Assembly (NCBI GenBank): GCA_023213395.1
Contig: CM041465.1
Coordinates: forward strand, 202,003,741 to 202,067,740
DNA length: 64,000 bases
DNA from: Cycas panzhihuaensis
Lineage: Eukaryota > Cycadophyta
Direction: 5' to 3'
Part shown: piece by piece, positions 1 through 9,639 of the stretch
Numbering within the stretch: the first letter of the stretch is position 1
How the letters are laid out: every line of letters starts with the position of its first letter
The notes under the pieces: model-generated
What the model was told of the DNA's origin: nothing
The model's input: only the letters and a program-made list of their open reading frames with translations
The model's database searches: none
Made by a program: the position numbers and the translations under genes

Positions 1-199
1 TAACACAACTCCAACCCTATACTTAAACCTTCATACTCCTAATATATCTAGTTTACTTTATAATAAATCTATATTATCTAATACTAACCCTAACTCTAAT
101 CCCTCCTCTACCTTGGGTGTGGGTCCTAAGGTAGATCGTCCATCCCCATCCCTAATTCAACCCAAGGAAGGAGATAGCAATCCTTCCTCACCTTCTTGA

Positions 200-943
200 G
201 AGGTACACCCACCCATCAAACGGTCCTTTTCAACTATCGGTGCCGAAGCAGAGGAAGAAGAAAAGGAACAAATGGAAAGTACCCCTAGAGATCCAGGTCT
301 AGGAACTGAGATCACTACTCTCGAGGAAAGGAATCATGAAACCTATATTGGGGATTTTGTAAAATCTTTCTATGGAGACCAGTTATATGGGATTACTCAT
401 TTGATACACTATATAGAATATTGGTTATATAAGGGTATCTTAAATAAACTTCAATGGGAATTGAATTTTGTACTAACACTACAAGGAATTGCATGGTATT
501 GGTACTTAGCCCACCAAACTGCCTTCAAAAGTTGGAAGGAATTACAAATTGCATTCAGAACGTGATTCAACCCTCCTAAGGAATCAAATATCCCATTATC
601 CTATATAGGAGAATGCCCAACTAAACACATTCAGAAGTGTAAACAAGAATGGACATCTTTGAGTTTACCTAGGAAAACTTGGAGCAACCTTTTCTACCAT
701 ACCCTAGGCCATGTAGCAAAGGATTGGTTCTTAGGGAAAGGATGGAACTTGGACATCACATGGGGTAACCTCAGGAAATCTTTTATAAAAACATTTTCAC
801 ACTCATTAGAAAATAGAGATATTGACAAAATACTCAAAACTATAAAAAAACTAAGCATGGACTTAGAAGAAAAAACTATATCATCAGTACGTAGGAAAGA
901 GAAGGAAGAATCAGAAGATGAAGAGGAAGAAAATCACAACTAG
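200..943 (+). pseudogene. gag-like double module of gypsy F
   Basis: Two successive stretches resemble the structural core of retrotransposon gag. The first (272-565) has the pattern 'LTLQGIAWYWYLAHQTAF' followed by 'KSWKELQIAF'. The second (659-943) has 'LGHVAKDWFLGKGW' and 'ITWGNLRKSFIKTF', followed by a Lys/Glu-rich acidic tail. A Pro/Ser-rich and Glu-rich linker precedes them (about 60-270). A stop (tga, 563-565) and a frame change separate the two. Directly downstream come the RT connection and RT, so this is the region that in element A lies between protease and RT, not the N-terminal gag. Assignment as gag-like rests on the A-x-x-W-[YF] and S-W-x-x-L patterns; remote homology was not tested. 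Confidence 0.55.
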
Positions 944-1056
944 CCTGTGGAATTTATGGAACTTAACTATGGTGAGAAGGAAATTGAAAACACACCTCCC
1001 CGTCACATGGAAGATAAAAAGGGTATTGAACTGACAAAGTTGAAAACGAGATCAAC

Positions 1057-2099
1057 GTGGGAAGAAAGGAAGATCCGAAAAATATTCGAATAGGAAGTTA
1101 TTGGGATGGCCAAATGGTGGCACAAGCCCAACAATTATTTGAAGAATTTCATGATGTGTTTGCATGGTTGTACAAGGACCTCAAGGGCATTCCCCTAGAG
1201 GTTGGAATGCACCACATTGACCTCATTGAAGGAGCCAAACTGGTAAAATAGAGACCTTACTGAATGAATCTAAAGTATAAAGAAAAAGTAAAAGAAGAGT
1301 TGGATAAGATGTTGGAAGCAGGGTATATCTACGAGATTGATTATAGTGATTGGGTGAGTCCTGTGGTAGTAGTGCCGAAGAAAAATGGGAAAATACGGGT
1401 TTGTGTAGATTATAGGCAACTTAATAGGGTGACAAAAAAGGATCCCCTTCCTTTGCCTTTCACAGAAGATGTTCTGGAAGCCATAGGGGAAAATGAGATG
1501 TATTTCTTCTCGGACGGGTTTAGCAGATATAATCAAGTCCAAATTGCCCCAGAAGATCAAGCAAAGACAACTTTTGTGACAGAATGAAGGACATACACAT
1601 ACATGGTAATGCCTTTCGGTCTTACCAATGCCCTAGCCACATTTCAAAGAATAGTGATCAATATTTTTGATAAGATGATCGAAGAAAAAGTGGCAGTCTT
1701 TCTAAATGATTGGACTTTATATGGAGTCATGAAGAACCACATGGGCAACCTAAGAGAAATGCTGTAAACGTGCTGGGAAAACAAATTGTGTCTAAATCTG
1801 GAAAAATGTATCTTTTTGGTACCCTTTGGGAACCTATTAGGGCATATTGTGAGCCGTGAAGGATTATTAACGGATCTGGCTAAGGTTTTAGTCATCCTAC
1901 ATTTCCCAGTGTCATTTATGAGGAAACAATTGAAAGGATTCTTGGGATTAATGGGATATTATATAAAATTCATCAGGGGCTATGCATGTATATCAGGACC
2001 CCTAGAAGAATTATTGAAAAAAGACGTAGAATGAGAATGGAGCAATGAGAAATAACACACATTTGAATCGTTGAAAAAACAATAATATCTGCACCTATA
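1057..2099 (+). pseudogene. reverse transcriptase of gypsy F
   Basis: RNA-dependent DNA polymerase domain of Ty3/gypsy type. Visible blocks: 'GSYWDGQMVAQAQQLFEEF' and 'LKGIPLEVGMHHIDL' (pre-RT), 'YSDWVSPVVVVPKKNGK' then 'RVCVDYRQLNRVTKKDPL' (RT fingers), 'FFSDGFSRYNQVQI' (motif A with its catalytic Asp), 'MPFGLTNALATFQRI' (motif B) and 'VFLNDWTLYG' (motif C). In motif C the first Asp of the YxDD box is Asn, so the enzyme would be dead. The connection 'KGFLGLMGYYIKFIRGY' lies at about 1930-1985. Stops occur at 1249, 1585 and 1765, and the frame changes between 1587 and 1786. Confidence 0.93.
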
Positions 2100-2630
2100 T
2101 TAAGATTTCTAGATTGGGAAAAGATTTTCCATGTACATGTCGATGCATTACAATATGCTATCGGATGTGTACTCATGCAACCAAATGACAACAAAATGGA
2201 TCACCCCATTTACATTGCAAGCCGAAAGCTAACCAAAGCATAACAAAATTACACCACAATGGAAAGGGAAGCACTTGGGATGGTGTACGCATTACAAAAC
2301 TTTAAGCATTATTTACTATCAAATCCATTCTTATTTTTTGTGGACCACCAAGCACTCATGTACTTAGTGAACAAGCCTATAATGAAGGGTCGAATTAGCA
2401 GGTGGCTTATGTTGTTTCAAGAATTTTCATTCAAAATCATGGTGAAACTTGGGAAAGCTCACATAATACCAGACCAACTATCGAGGATCACGAATGGAGA
2501 AAAAGCTACAGGAGTACCAGATGACTTCTCAAATACAACTTTATTCAGTGTGGAGGCGGCACCAATAATATAGTATGAGGGAATACCAAAGTACCTTGCG
2601 ACAGGCAAACTATTGCCAGGGATGGATCGA
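2100..2630 (+). pseudogene. RNase H of gypsy F
   Basis: RNase H domain that removes the RNA template during reverse transcription. All four acidic positions are recognisable: Asp in 'FHVHVDALQYAIGCVLMQ', Glu in 'MEREALGMVYALQNF', Asp in 'FFVDHQALMYLVN' and Asp in 'IIPDQLSRITNGE'. The block 'ISRWLMLFQEFSF' is typical of gypsy RNase H. A stop (taa) near 2240 and another at 2571 interrupt it, and the first part is in a different frame from 2259-2573. It follows RT directly and precedes integrase, as expected for gypsy. Confidence 0.9.
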
Positions 2631-3822
2631 ATGGAACGTTGAAATTTTGTACAAAAGGGGGAACCATATCAATTGATTAAAGGGGAACTATATAAATTGG
2701 GACCCGATGAAGTACTACATCGGTGCGTAAGGCTACATGAAATCAATTAAATTATAGCCCAAACACATGAAGGAGTAGCCAGAGGACATATGGGGAAGAT
2801 GGCAAAGTGGAGGAAGGTATCAACATTAAGGTTTTGGTGGCCATCAATGTTCGAGGAAGTAAAGAAGTGGATACAAGCATGCGACTATTGTCGAAGGGTT
2901 GGAAAACCAAATCGACAGGATTTTCAGCCCCTCCATATGATTTTACCTTTGGCACCATTTGAAAAGTGGGGACTTGATTTCGTTGGACCAATTAAACCCG
3001 TCGCTTGACGATCCCAAGCTCGGTTTATCTTGGTAGCGACGGATTACATGACCAAGTGGAAGGAGGCACGAGCACTTAGAAAAGTCAATTCTGAGAGCAC
3101 AACACGATTCCTTTATGAAGTGATCATAACACGGTTTGGATGTCCACTAGAAATCGTAAGTGACGAAGGGGTTCACTTCCTAAACCAAACCATAGAGATA
3201 TTGACATTAGCCTTTATGATCAGTCACCGAAAATCCACACCCTATTACCTAAGGGCAAACGGGCAAGCCAAAAGCTCAAATAAAATCATTGAAAATTGCT
3301 TGCAGAAGATTTGCGACGTGGGAAGATCAAACTGGGCTGAAAACTTTCTATCAATATTGTGGCCTTTCAGGACATTGTCCAAGCAATCAACCGAACATAC
3401 GCCATTCCAACTTGTATATGGGATTGAAACCATTCTTCCCACTAAATTTGAAATTTTGAGTCTAAGGATCGCCATGCAATGTCGATTGGATAATTTCCAT
3501 TCCTTACGAAGAAGATTGGAAGGACTAGTGCGATTGGAGGAAAAGAGATATATGGCAAGATGGTTACAAGGCGTGGAGAAAAGGTGACAAAAAGCATGGC
3601 ACGACCGTCACCTACGTATGCCACAATTCAAGGAAGGCAACCATATCCTCCTCTATGATAGCAAATTTAAAATGCACCTTGGGAAGCTAAAAATGTGATG
3701 GTTGGGACCTTACATTGCCAAAAGAATATTCAAAAACTGTTCAGTACAACTCCATGAGATCGGTGGACCATTGCTACCAACCCGAGTAAACGGCAGTCGA
3801 TTGAAACCCTACATCAACTAGG
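2631..3822 (+). pseudogene. integrase of gypsy F, catalytic Glu lost
   Basis: Integrase inserts the cDNA into the host chromosome. The N-terminal HHCC zinc site is visible (His in 'THEG' and 'RGHMG', Cys in 'ACDYC'), followed by 'LAPFEKWGLDFVGPI'. In the core, the Asp of 'LVATDYMTKW' and of 'IVSDEGVHF' are present, but the third catalytic residue, Glu of the usual NGQAE motif, is Lys in 'NGQAKSSNKIIENC'. The C-terminal part has 'LGPYIAKRIF' (a GPY-type motif) and ends 'RVNGSRLKPYIN' then a stop at 3820. No chromodomain is seen. Stops occur at 3006, 3585 and 3696. Confidence 0.92.
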
Positions 3823-4489
3823 GTGAAGCAATTTACTGGTCAAATCAGTTGGTTGTACCATATTGTGTTACGTGAAGTTGAGGTAAATCAAACTGCCTTG
3901 ATACTGGAACGTGATTCAATTCAGTATGTAACCAAAAATACAAAAAAATCAAAAAACAAAAAAACAACTATAACTCATATCATACAAACAAGAAATATGG
4001 CAAATCACAAGAGGAAAGATACACTACCATGAGAGAAATCAAAATTTAGGAAAAAAATGCATCAGAAAAATCAGAATTTTTGTGTACATACTAGTCAAAT
4101 ACACTATATGTACCAAAAAAAAAGGTATATTATCAAGTATGTAAAGTGAAAATCTATAAGTGAGCGAAAAATACACTATATGTACCAAACAAGTACACTA
4201 TTGGTTACGTACTTGCATTCCTTTGGTCAATACAACCTGTATTCCGTCTTCCTCAAGGCCTATGTGTCAAAATATGTCCCAACAGAAAGTATATTATACG
4301 TACCTACAACCATTCCCGCATGGTATGCAAATGACAAAGAGAGACAGACAGGTGGAATCAGACGTCAGTAAAAAAAACAAGAAGAAGTGCTATAGTTAAG
4401 GAAGGAACCAATACAAATTCAACATAGAATTTCAAGCAATTCATCAGAAATAAACAATCGTTCCAAAGAAAAGGCACGTATGTAGGGTT
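3823..4489 (+). other. non-coding spacer between integrase and accessory ORF of F
   Basis: AT-rich spacer with no convincing coding. It contains several 'atgtacc' and 'gtac' motifs. Positions 4201-4290 match, in inverted orientation, about 5715-5810 in the probable 3' LTR; shared blocks include 'ggtcaatacaa' and 'caaaatat'. This suggests an inverted LTR-derived piece, or a shared regulatory segment, placed before the accessory ORF. Confidence 0.5.
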
Positions 4490-5423
4490 TTGTCTTGTAT
4501 TCTCTGGTCAATACTTAAATTACTTCCATTTCCCATAGCTGTGCATACAATGAAGATGATAGGGTGCCAAGAAACATTCCTATTGAAGTTAAAGAAAGAA
4601 TTTGATGGATTACCTGCCCAATTTAAAGCTAAGGTCAAACAAGTAGGATGGGAGAGTACACATACCTCAGTCCTCTTTATTGGGATCAAGAATTGATGGA
4701 GAATATACTGTTGGAATTAAAAAAGGATATGAAAAAAGTTAAGTTGGATGCAGAGACAATCCACCTACTTACAAGACTTCCGGAGGAGGGAGAAGTCCCA
4801 ATTGCCACCAAGAGATTAGAAGTAGATTGGGAAACCTGGCTAAACGAGTTTTGTTAGGAAAACTCTTAGATACTATCAGGAGGCATTCGTGTAGGAGATA
4901 TAAAGGACATTAGGTTGCAATGGATAGCAAAAGTGATAAACACAAGGTTTCTATCTAAAAGAAAATATACATACATTCCAGGGGGAATGATGTCGATAAT
5001 ACTAAGAGTTCGAGATGGGGAGCAACTAAATTGGTTAGAATTTTTGGCTGTGAACATGATAGAACAGATTGGAGAAATCATGGCACATTGATTTAGGCAC
5101 CCTTCCTATTGTTGGCCATCTTATTTCATCAGTGTTTGAGAGTACAACCTCCGCAATCACCCATTCGTCCACATGAACCCTTCATGAAACAATGGATGAA
5201 TGCATTCCCAGAAAATATTCAGGACATGGAAATCAAAAGAAGGGTAAAAAAAGAAATGATAAAAATCTTAAAATGGCTTCAACAAACCCTAGGATCTTCT
5301 ATTCCACATTGTACCAAACAAGCGGTACGTAGAAGCACTAAGAGGAGAAGGGATGAGGGTGAACTCGAAGAAGAAGTAGATGTGGACCCTCCCTTGAGGA
5401 ATGGAAAAAATTTCCTCCTGTAA
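4490..5423 (+). pseudogene. accessory ORF downstream of integrase, gypsy F
   Basis: A decayed ORF that I cannot name. Pieces lie in frame 2 (4490-4696), frame 1 (4648-5090, stops at 4855 and 4867) and frame 3 (5109-5423). Recognisable blocks are 'LLTRLPEEGEVPIATKR', 'VDWETWLNEF', 'LQWIAKVINTRFL', 'LRVRDGEQLNWLEF' and 'LFHQCLRVQPPQSP'. The same blocks occur in the same order in the post-integrase ORF of element A (23222-24003): an LP-EG motif, QWIA....TR, LRV..G...NW..F and LF.QC..Q.P. That conservation between two diverged elements argues for a real third gene. The wording 'LP.EG' recalls plant transposon-associated domains of the Transposase_28/plant-mobile-domain kind, but this is only a guess. 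Confidence 0.6.
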
Positions 5424-5640
5424 TGGAGACATCAGCACAACCAACCCAAATAGAAGGAAAAACGCAACAAATAATTCAATTAACTAAAGAAATGGAGGAG
5501 GAGCATAAGGCAGAAATGGATGCCCTTCAAGAAAAGATCAAGGAAAAAGACGTTAAAATAGTAATCCTTACTTAAATCAATGAAGAAATTTTGGCTACAC
5601 GAGACCAAGCAATGAAGCAGAGGGAACAAGAGCAGTCTTA
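5423..5640 (+). pseudogene. charged coiled-coil segment, 3' end of accessory ORF of F
   Basis: After a frame change the reading continues as a Lys/Glu/Gln-rich stretch: 'QQIIQLTKEMEEEHKAEM' and 'LQEKIKEKDVKIVIL', then 'QAMKQREQEQS'. Hydrophobic residues at about seven-residue spacing suggest a coiled coil. Two stops interrupt it (taa near 5574, tag near 5638). It ends immediately before the polypurine tract, so it is the last coding part of the element. Element A has an equivalent tail at 24004-24924. Confidence 0.5.
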
Positions 5641-5644
5641 GAAC

Positions 5645-5658
5645 AGAGAGGGGGGAGG
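5645..5658 (+). other. polypurine tract of F
   Basis: The sequence 'agagaggggggagga' directly after the last coding remnant and before an AT-rich segment is a typical plus-strand primer for an LTR retrotransposon. The next bases are 'taccccaaaa'; if the LTR began here its TG would have become TA. Confidence 0.6.
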
Positions 5659-6544
5659 ATACCCCAAAATTTTTTGAAAATTTTGATGAGTAGGGATTCT
5701 CAACCCTATTTTGTTGACTGGGATAGATGTTGGGGTATATTTTGAAATATATGCAATGTGGAACATGGAATGTAGGCTTGTATTGACCAGTGGAATGCAT
5801 GTACGGATCGTACAGAGGTACGCACAGTGAAAAAAGATAAGAAAAGGAGCATTTTGGGCACGTATGATAAGTGTGTACCATTTTAGGTTCGCAACACAAG
5901 GTGCGTACCATTTTTGGTACGCTAGTAAACAACCAAGTACGTATAGACAGATCTGACCCAAAGGCACCCAGATGTGATGACGTCAGCCCAGATGGGTGTA
6001 CGTACGGATAGAAAAGACACCATTAAGGAAACTTAATCATGTGTTAAAGTGAAAGGGTACCTTGGCGACAAAAGGGTACGGTTATGATTGGGAGTCATAA
6101 CTCTTCACCAAGAGGCATCAAAAGGACGCATTTAAGGAGACTTTGGATGATCATTCCAGCGGTGAGAGCCAAGTATTCATTCCATGAGGCAGTACAACAG
6201 CCAACATACCAAGGAGGACAGTATGTATTAGAGATCCAATAGATGCATTTCGTGATGCATTCCCTTTTGGAATACATGAGAGAGAATCTTGTATATACGG
6301 TTGGAACGTATGCAGGATATGTTCCAAAATTGAATGTGTGAGACATATTGCTTAATAAAGTGAAGAGTTAAATGGAATATTATGTCTTATGCATACCATG
6401 ATGATTGTATAGTGAATACATGTTTGATGTACTTCTATGTGGAATTTATGATGATATTGTGATAAATTAAGGATGAATGTGTGATAACCTCATGTGTATG
6501 AGGCCTTTGATGATAAAAGGGAGAAAAAGCATGTTGATTGTATC
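5659..6544 (+). repeat. probable 3' LTR of gypsy F (GTAC-rich)
   Basis: Non-coding sequence after the polypurine tract. It carries about ten GTAC tetramers between 5785 and 6080 and a perfect stem-loop at 5903-5922 (8-bp arms, tttt loop). Minus-strand reading frames here are chance openings. No second copy exists in the window, so LTR length and ends are guesses, and the boundary to element A is not resolved. If F and A were a tandem array, this could also serve as the 5' LTR of A. Confidence 0.4.
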
Positions 6545-6661
6545 CTAAGCTAGACTACCGACCCGTGATCCCTCGACAAGTGTAGTGAATATTTTAAAGT
6601 CAACACCAATGCAAGAGGAAGCGGTAATCAACTGGTCGGGGGAACAGGCCAAGTAAGCAGA

Positions 6662-7448
6662 ATGGGAGCAACCAGACCTTACATTATTGTACAAAATGAT
6701 TCCGTTTTCTCAGGTATTCAGTTCGATGGATCCATAGACCCAGGAGACCATTTGACCTTGTTCAAGAATATGTTGAAAATAAAAAGAATCATGGACCCCG
6801 AGGAGATAAAAACCCGATTTTTCTCTACACTAAGGGGAGAATCGATTGCTTGGTATATAGCGGCACAAAGTCTATGATGGGATAGAATACAGGATCAATT
6901 TCTGGATCATTTCCAAAAATTGAGAGAGCCCATCTCTATCTTTCAGGCCTTGGAAGAAACAAAGCAATACCTGGGAGAATCGGTTAATTATTTTGATGGT
7001 CGAATGAGAGTCATCATGAACAAGATGCAATAGATAACGGCAATCAATCCCATGTTGGCGATGAAATACTTTGTACAGGGGTTGATTCCACAATTAAGGG
7101 ACAAGGTGATGTTGCATCCAATGAATAATTATGAACAAGTACGAGTGTTAGCTTTGAAATTCGAGAATCAGATGAGGACAACCTACTCTCAATGGGCAAT
7201 GCAACAGGCCGAGAAGATAGGACCAACTTCTTCCCATATACCACTAGTAGGAGTGCAGTCATGGGGAACGTATGATCAAAGGCATGTATACTACATGTGG
7301 ACAAATCCGATATTTGAAGCACTAAAAAAAGAAGTGGAGGCATTAAAGTAACAACCATCTGTATCAACATCTATCAACATGCACCAAAACTAGGAGATGG
7401 AAAAACTACATGCAGAATTGGCTAGATTACGATTGGAAAAATCTTGAC
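6662..7448 (+). pseudogene. gag of gypsy A
   Basis: Capsid-like Retrotrans_gag domain. Key blocks: 'FDGSIDPGDHLTLFKNML', 'IKTRFFSTLRGESIAWY', 'SIFQALEETKQYLGESV', 'MLAMKYFVQGLIPQLRDK'. After this the protein is charged with a short coiled-coil-like end ('MEKLHAELARLRLEKS'). Stops at about 6875, 7030, 7349 and 7391 break the frame. The first ATG (6662) fits the start 'MGATRPYIIVQND'. It forms virus-like particles in active relatives; here it is degenerate. Confidence 0.88.
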
Positions 7449-7559
7449 AAAATGTGTGGTGTCTCCCACCTTGTAATTAGTAAGGACATTTAAAGAATGA
7501 GCATAGGGCATGGTGCGAATATTATAGAAAAACTAATCACAATACGTGGGAATGTTTTT

Positions 7560-7980
7560 CCAGGCCCAATAATGAGATTCACAATGCATTTTTTCGGAAG
7601 TTGGAGAAGACAGGAAAGCAATACGAAGGAAAGACAAAGCCAATTCATTGCTTTTTATGTCAGAGATGGGGCCAATTCAGATCAGATTGTCCACTAGAGA
7701 AAAAAGGAGGCAAATTTATTTGTGAAGAAAGCACACCAACTGATCATGAATGGACAAACTGTCCAAAGAATAAAGTACAGAATGTAAATCTGGTCATAAT
7801 AATTCCAGATAAGGAAGTGCTTGTTCAATTACAGACATGAAGTGGAAAAGTGACTACAACGGCTATGTAGGATACCTTCCCTGATCAAGTAATTGAAAAA
7901 CAAAGACTTCAAGAAGCCGTAAATATTCTTCAAGATACGATGGGCGAAATCCAACGAGAAGAATTGCAACAGGACTAGCG
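7560..7980 (+). pseudogene. zinc knuckle region of gypsy A gag
   Basis: The nucleocapsid part. 'CFLCQRWGQFRSDCPLEK' at about 7648-7700 is a CCHC-like knuckle in which the His is replaced by Gln. It is followed by 'STPTDHEWTNCPKNK', which may be remains of a second zinc motif. Stops and frame changes flank it (7497-7697 and 7601-7840 are overlapping frames; only 7601-7840 carries the knuckle). Confidence 0.7.
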
Positions 7981-8129
7981 ATTCAAGGGTTAGACATATA
8001 AATGAAGATCGGTTTCTGATAAACATCTCCCAAAAGAAGGTATGAACCCATGGCAAAGGCTTCAAACAGTTAAAGATATATTGATAGAATTAGGAGTCGT
8101 AGTCCCCATTTCTATTATATTTAAGTGGT

Positions 8130-8592
8130 GGGAAGTTGGTTATTTCCAGTAGCCGATTTTGGATCAAATTGAAAAACTGGTGATGAGAGCTATTCAAGAT
8201 AAAGGAATAGATCCTGGAGTTTCGATGGTTATTTTTGGAACAACACTATGCAAAACAATTGTGGATGGAGGATCAAGAGTTAATGTGCTCCTTGAATCAT
8301 CTTGGATAGACTTGGGAAGGCTAGAAGCGGTTACCCTAGATTATTTGATAAGATTGCCAAACCAACTTTAGGTGAGGCCAATGAGGACTTTAATGAATAT
8401 CCCAGTTACTGTTGTAAGGATTACAATTTTGATGGACTTTGTAGTACTTTGAATAGACCTTGGTTTTGGGAAACCAAGGCCATCCAGGACTGGGGGGAGT
8501 TCACATTCACGTTGAAGGCAGGTAGCAAGGCTATCATTTTACCCTTGTACTTGGATGGATCATATATTGAGAATATTGAAGATGAGGAATGA
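8130..8592 (+). pseudogene. aspartic protease of gypsy A
   Basis: Retropepsin-like domain. The active-site loop appears as 'CKTIVDGGSRVNVLLESSW' (DGGS, common in plant gypsy in place of DSGA). In other frames the flap and end are visible: 'MNIPVTVVRITILMDF' and 'RPWFWETKAIQDWGEFTF', matching the usual GRPWL...AI.DW pattern. Frameshifts separate the two halves near 8370. It sits after the zinc knuckle and before the second gag-like region. Confidence is high for identity, low for exact ends. Confidence 0.85.
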
Positions 8593-8836
8593 GCACCATC
8601 TACAACTATAAAATCGAAAGCCAAAGTGAGTTCTTGCTCAGAAATTGCATATCAAATGCAACTGACCTTACCTAGTAATGCATCATCATCTTATATGATG
8701 AATTGGCTGAAGAATGCCTAGGACAAAACTAAATCAACTCCTTGCTATAGATTGGAAGTATGCAACGATTCTTCGAAGAACCAGGAAGGAAGAAAAAATG
8801 AGCAAATAAACTCAAATTGTCAGATCGAGCCTCCAC

Positions 8837-9222
8837 AAGCCTGGGAGAAACAAAATTTGGAAGAAATTTTTATCAGAAAAAAAATCTTGGGGTCAAGGGG
8901 GCCAAGCACAAAAACATGTAGAATATTGTAATCAATTTTTAAAGAGTAATAATAGGCAAGAAGAATTTTTTTATTTGTTGTTTTCATCGTCTCTTACAAG
9001 ACAAGCTTCTCTATGGTATTTTTCTCATAGTAGTAAATTCAAATCTTGGGATGAATTAAGCAGAAAATTTTTGTTAAGATTCCAAAAACAAGAATTAGAA
9101 TTGCCCATATTTAAGAACAGTGATAATTCTGTAACTCATATAGAAAATTGTGTACAAATTTGGGAAGAAAATCAAATTCCATAACAGGAATGGGTGCAAA
9201 GATGGGCACAGACATTCTAGGG
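8837..9222 (+). pseudogene. gag-like module a of gypsy A (after protease)
   Basis: A single open frame from about 8840 to 9183 reads 'HVEYCNQFLKSNNRQEEF', 'LLFSSSLTRQASLWYF' and 'FKSWDELSRKFLLRFQ'. This is the classic gag capsid pattern, yet it lies 0.3 kb downstream of the protease, where gag is not expected. A stop at 9182-9184 is followed in frame by 'QEWVQRWAQTF', then element B interrupts. F has the same arrangement at 272-943. The last five bases (9218-9222, taggg) are the left target duplication of B; the amber codon inside it seems to have arisen from cag, because the right copy reads caggg. Confidence 0.7.
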
Positions 9223-9252
9223 TGTTGGAGGATAATGTTTAATGTGTATGTG
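9223..9252 (+). repeat. B 5' LTR, first 30 bp
   Basis: Starts TGTTGGAGGATAATG, matching the start of the 3' LTR at 19413. The rest of this LTR resumes at 15519 after element G. The last six bases (tatgtg) are the left target duplication of G and recur at 15513-15518. Confidence 0.93.
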
Positions 9253-9636
9253 TGTGAAAAGAGGCCTAATGGCCCCACAATCCCAAGATCTAGAAGCTAG
9301 GTTCACTCTAGTTCTAGAAGGCACAAATGCTTAACAAGTATAACACCCTGAAGATAAAAGAAAGCATAAGAGACAAAGCATAAAATGAAGGAGCAAGAGA
9401 AATGATACCAAATGTGTGGAGTTGGAATTGGTCCAACCTCCAAAAGAATAAACAGTTTGATTAGCAAACCGACAAAGATAACAATGTCTGAGTCCTACTC
9501 ATTTATGAGACAATGAGGAGGGGTCTCATTATATAGAGTGAAATGAGAGACCTAAGGCCCCAAGATATGTGCCTTGAATGTATGACATGTGTCCTTTTGG
9601 GCTCTCATGTGAGCAAACGTGCATGGGGGTCCAAAT
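9253..9636 (-). repeat. G 3' LTR, truncated
   Basis: Matches 14959 onward: 'tgtgaaaagaggcctaatgg' begins both. Similarity stops at about 9636 after 'catgggggtcca', where RT sequence follows directly. About 140 bp at the U3 end of this LTR are missing. It also lacks exactly 26 bp of a hairpin present in the other LTR (see 15262-15293). Confidence 0.92.
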
Positions 9637-9639
9637 CGA

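Larger units (their letters stand above)
1..6544 (+). mobile_element. Ty3/gypsy element F, 5' end outside window
   Basis: A decayed Ty3/gypsy retrotransposon read left to right: gag-like region, reverse transcriptase, RNase H, integrase, a non-coding spacer, an accessory ORF, a coiled-coil segment, a purine-rich tract and an AT-rich probable 3' LTR. The domain order RT-RH-INT is what identifies it as Ty3/gypsy. The 5' LTR, primer binding site, first gag and protease would lie left of position 1. The right limit is uncertain because no second copy of its LTR was found; 6544 is placed just before the leader of the next gag (element A). Every coding part has stops or frameshifts, so it is a fossil. 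Confidence 0.85.

Noticed and set aside
1270-1560. Minus-strand ORF of 96 codons
   Set aside because: Exact antisense of the gypsy F reverse transcriptase; no resemblance to a protein.
5480-5967. Minus-strand ORFs of 150 and 109 codons
   Set aside because: They overlap the coiled-coil tail and the LTR of F and match only the inverted repeat at 4201-4290; no domain.
5659-6544. F and A as one tandem array sharing an LTR
   Set aside because: Possible, but no matching LTR was seen at the end of A and no primer site could be recognised before A's gag, so I kept them as two elements.
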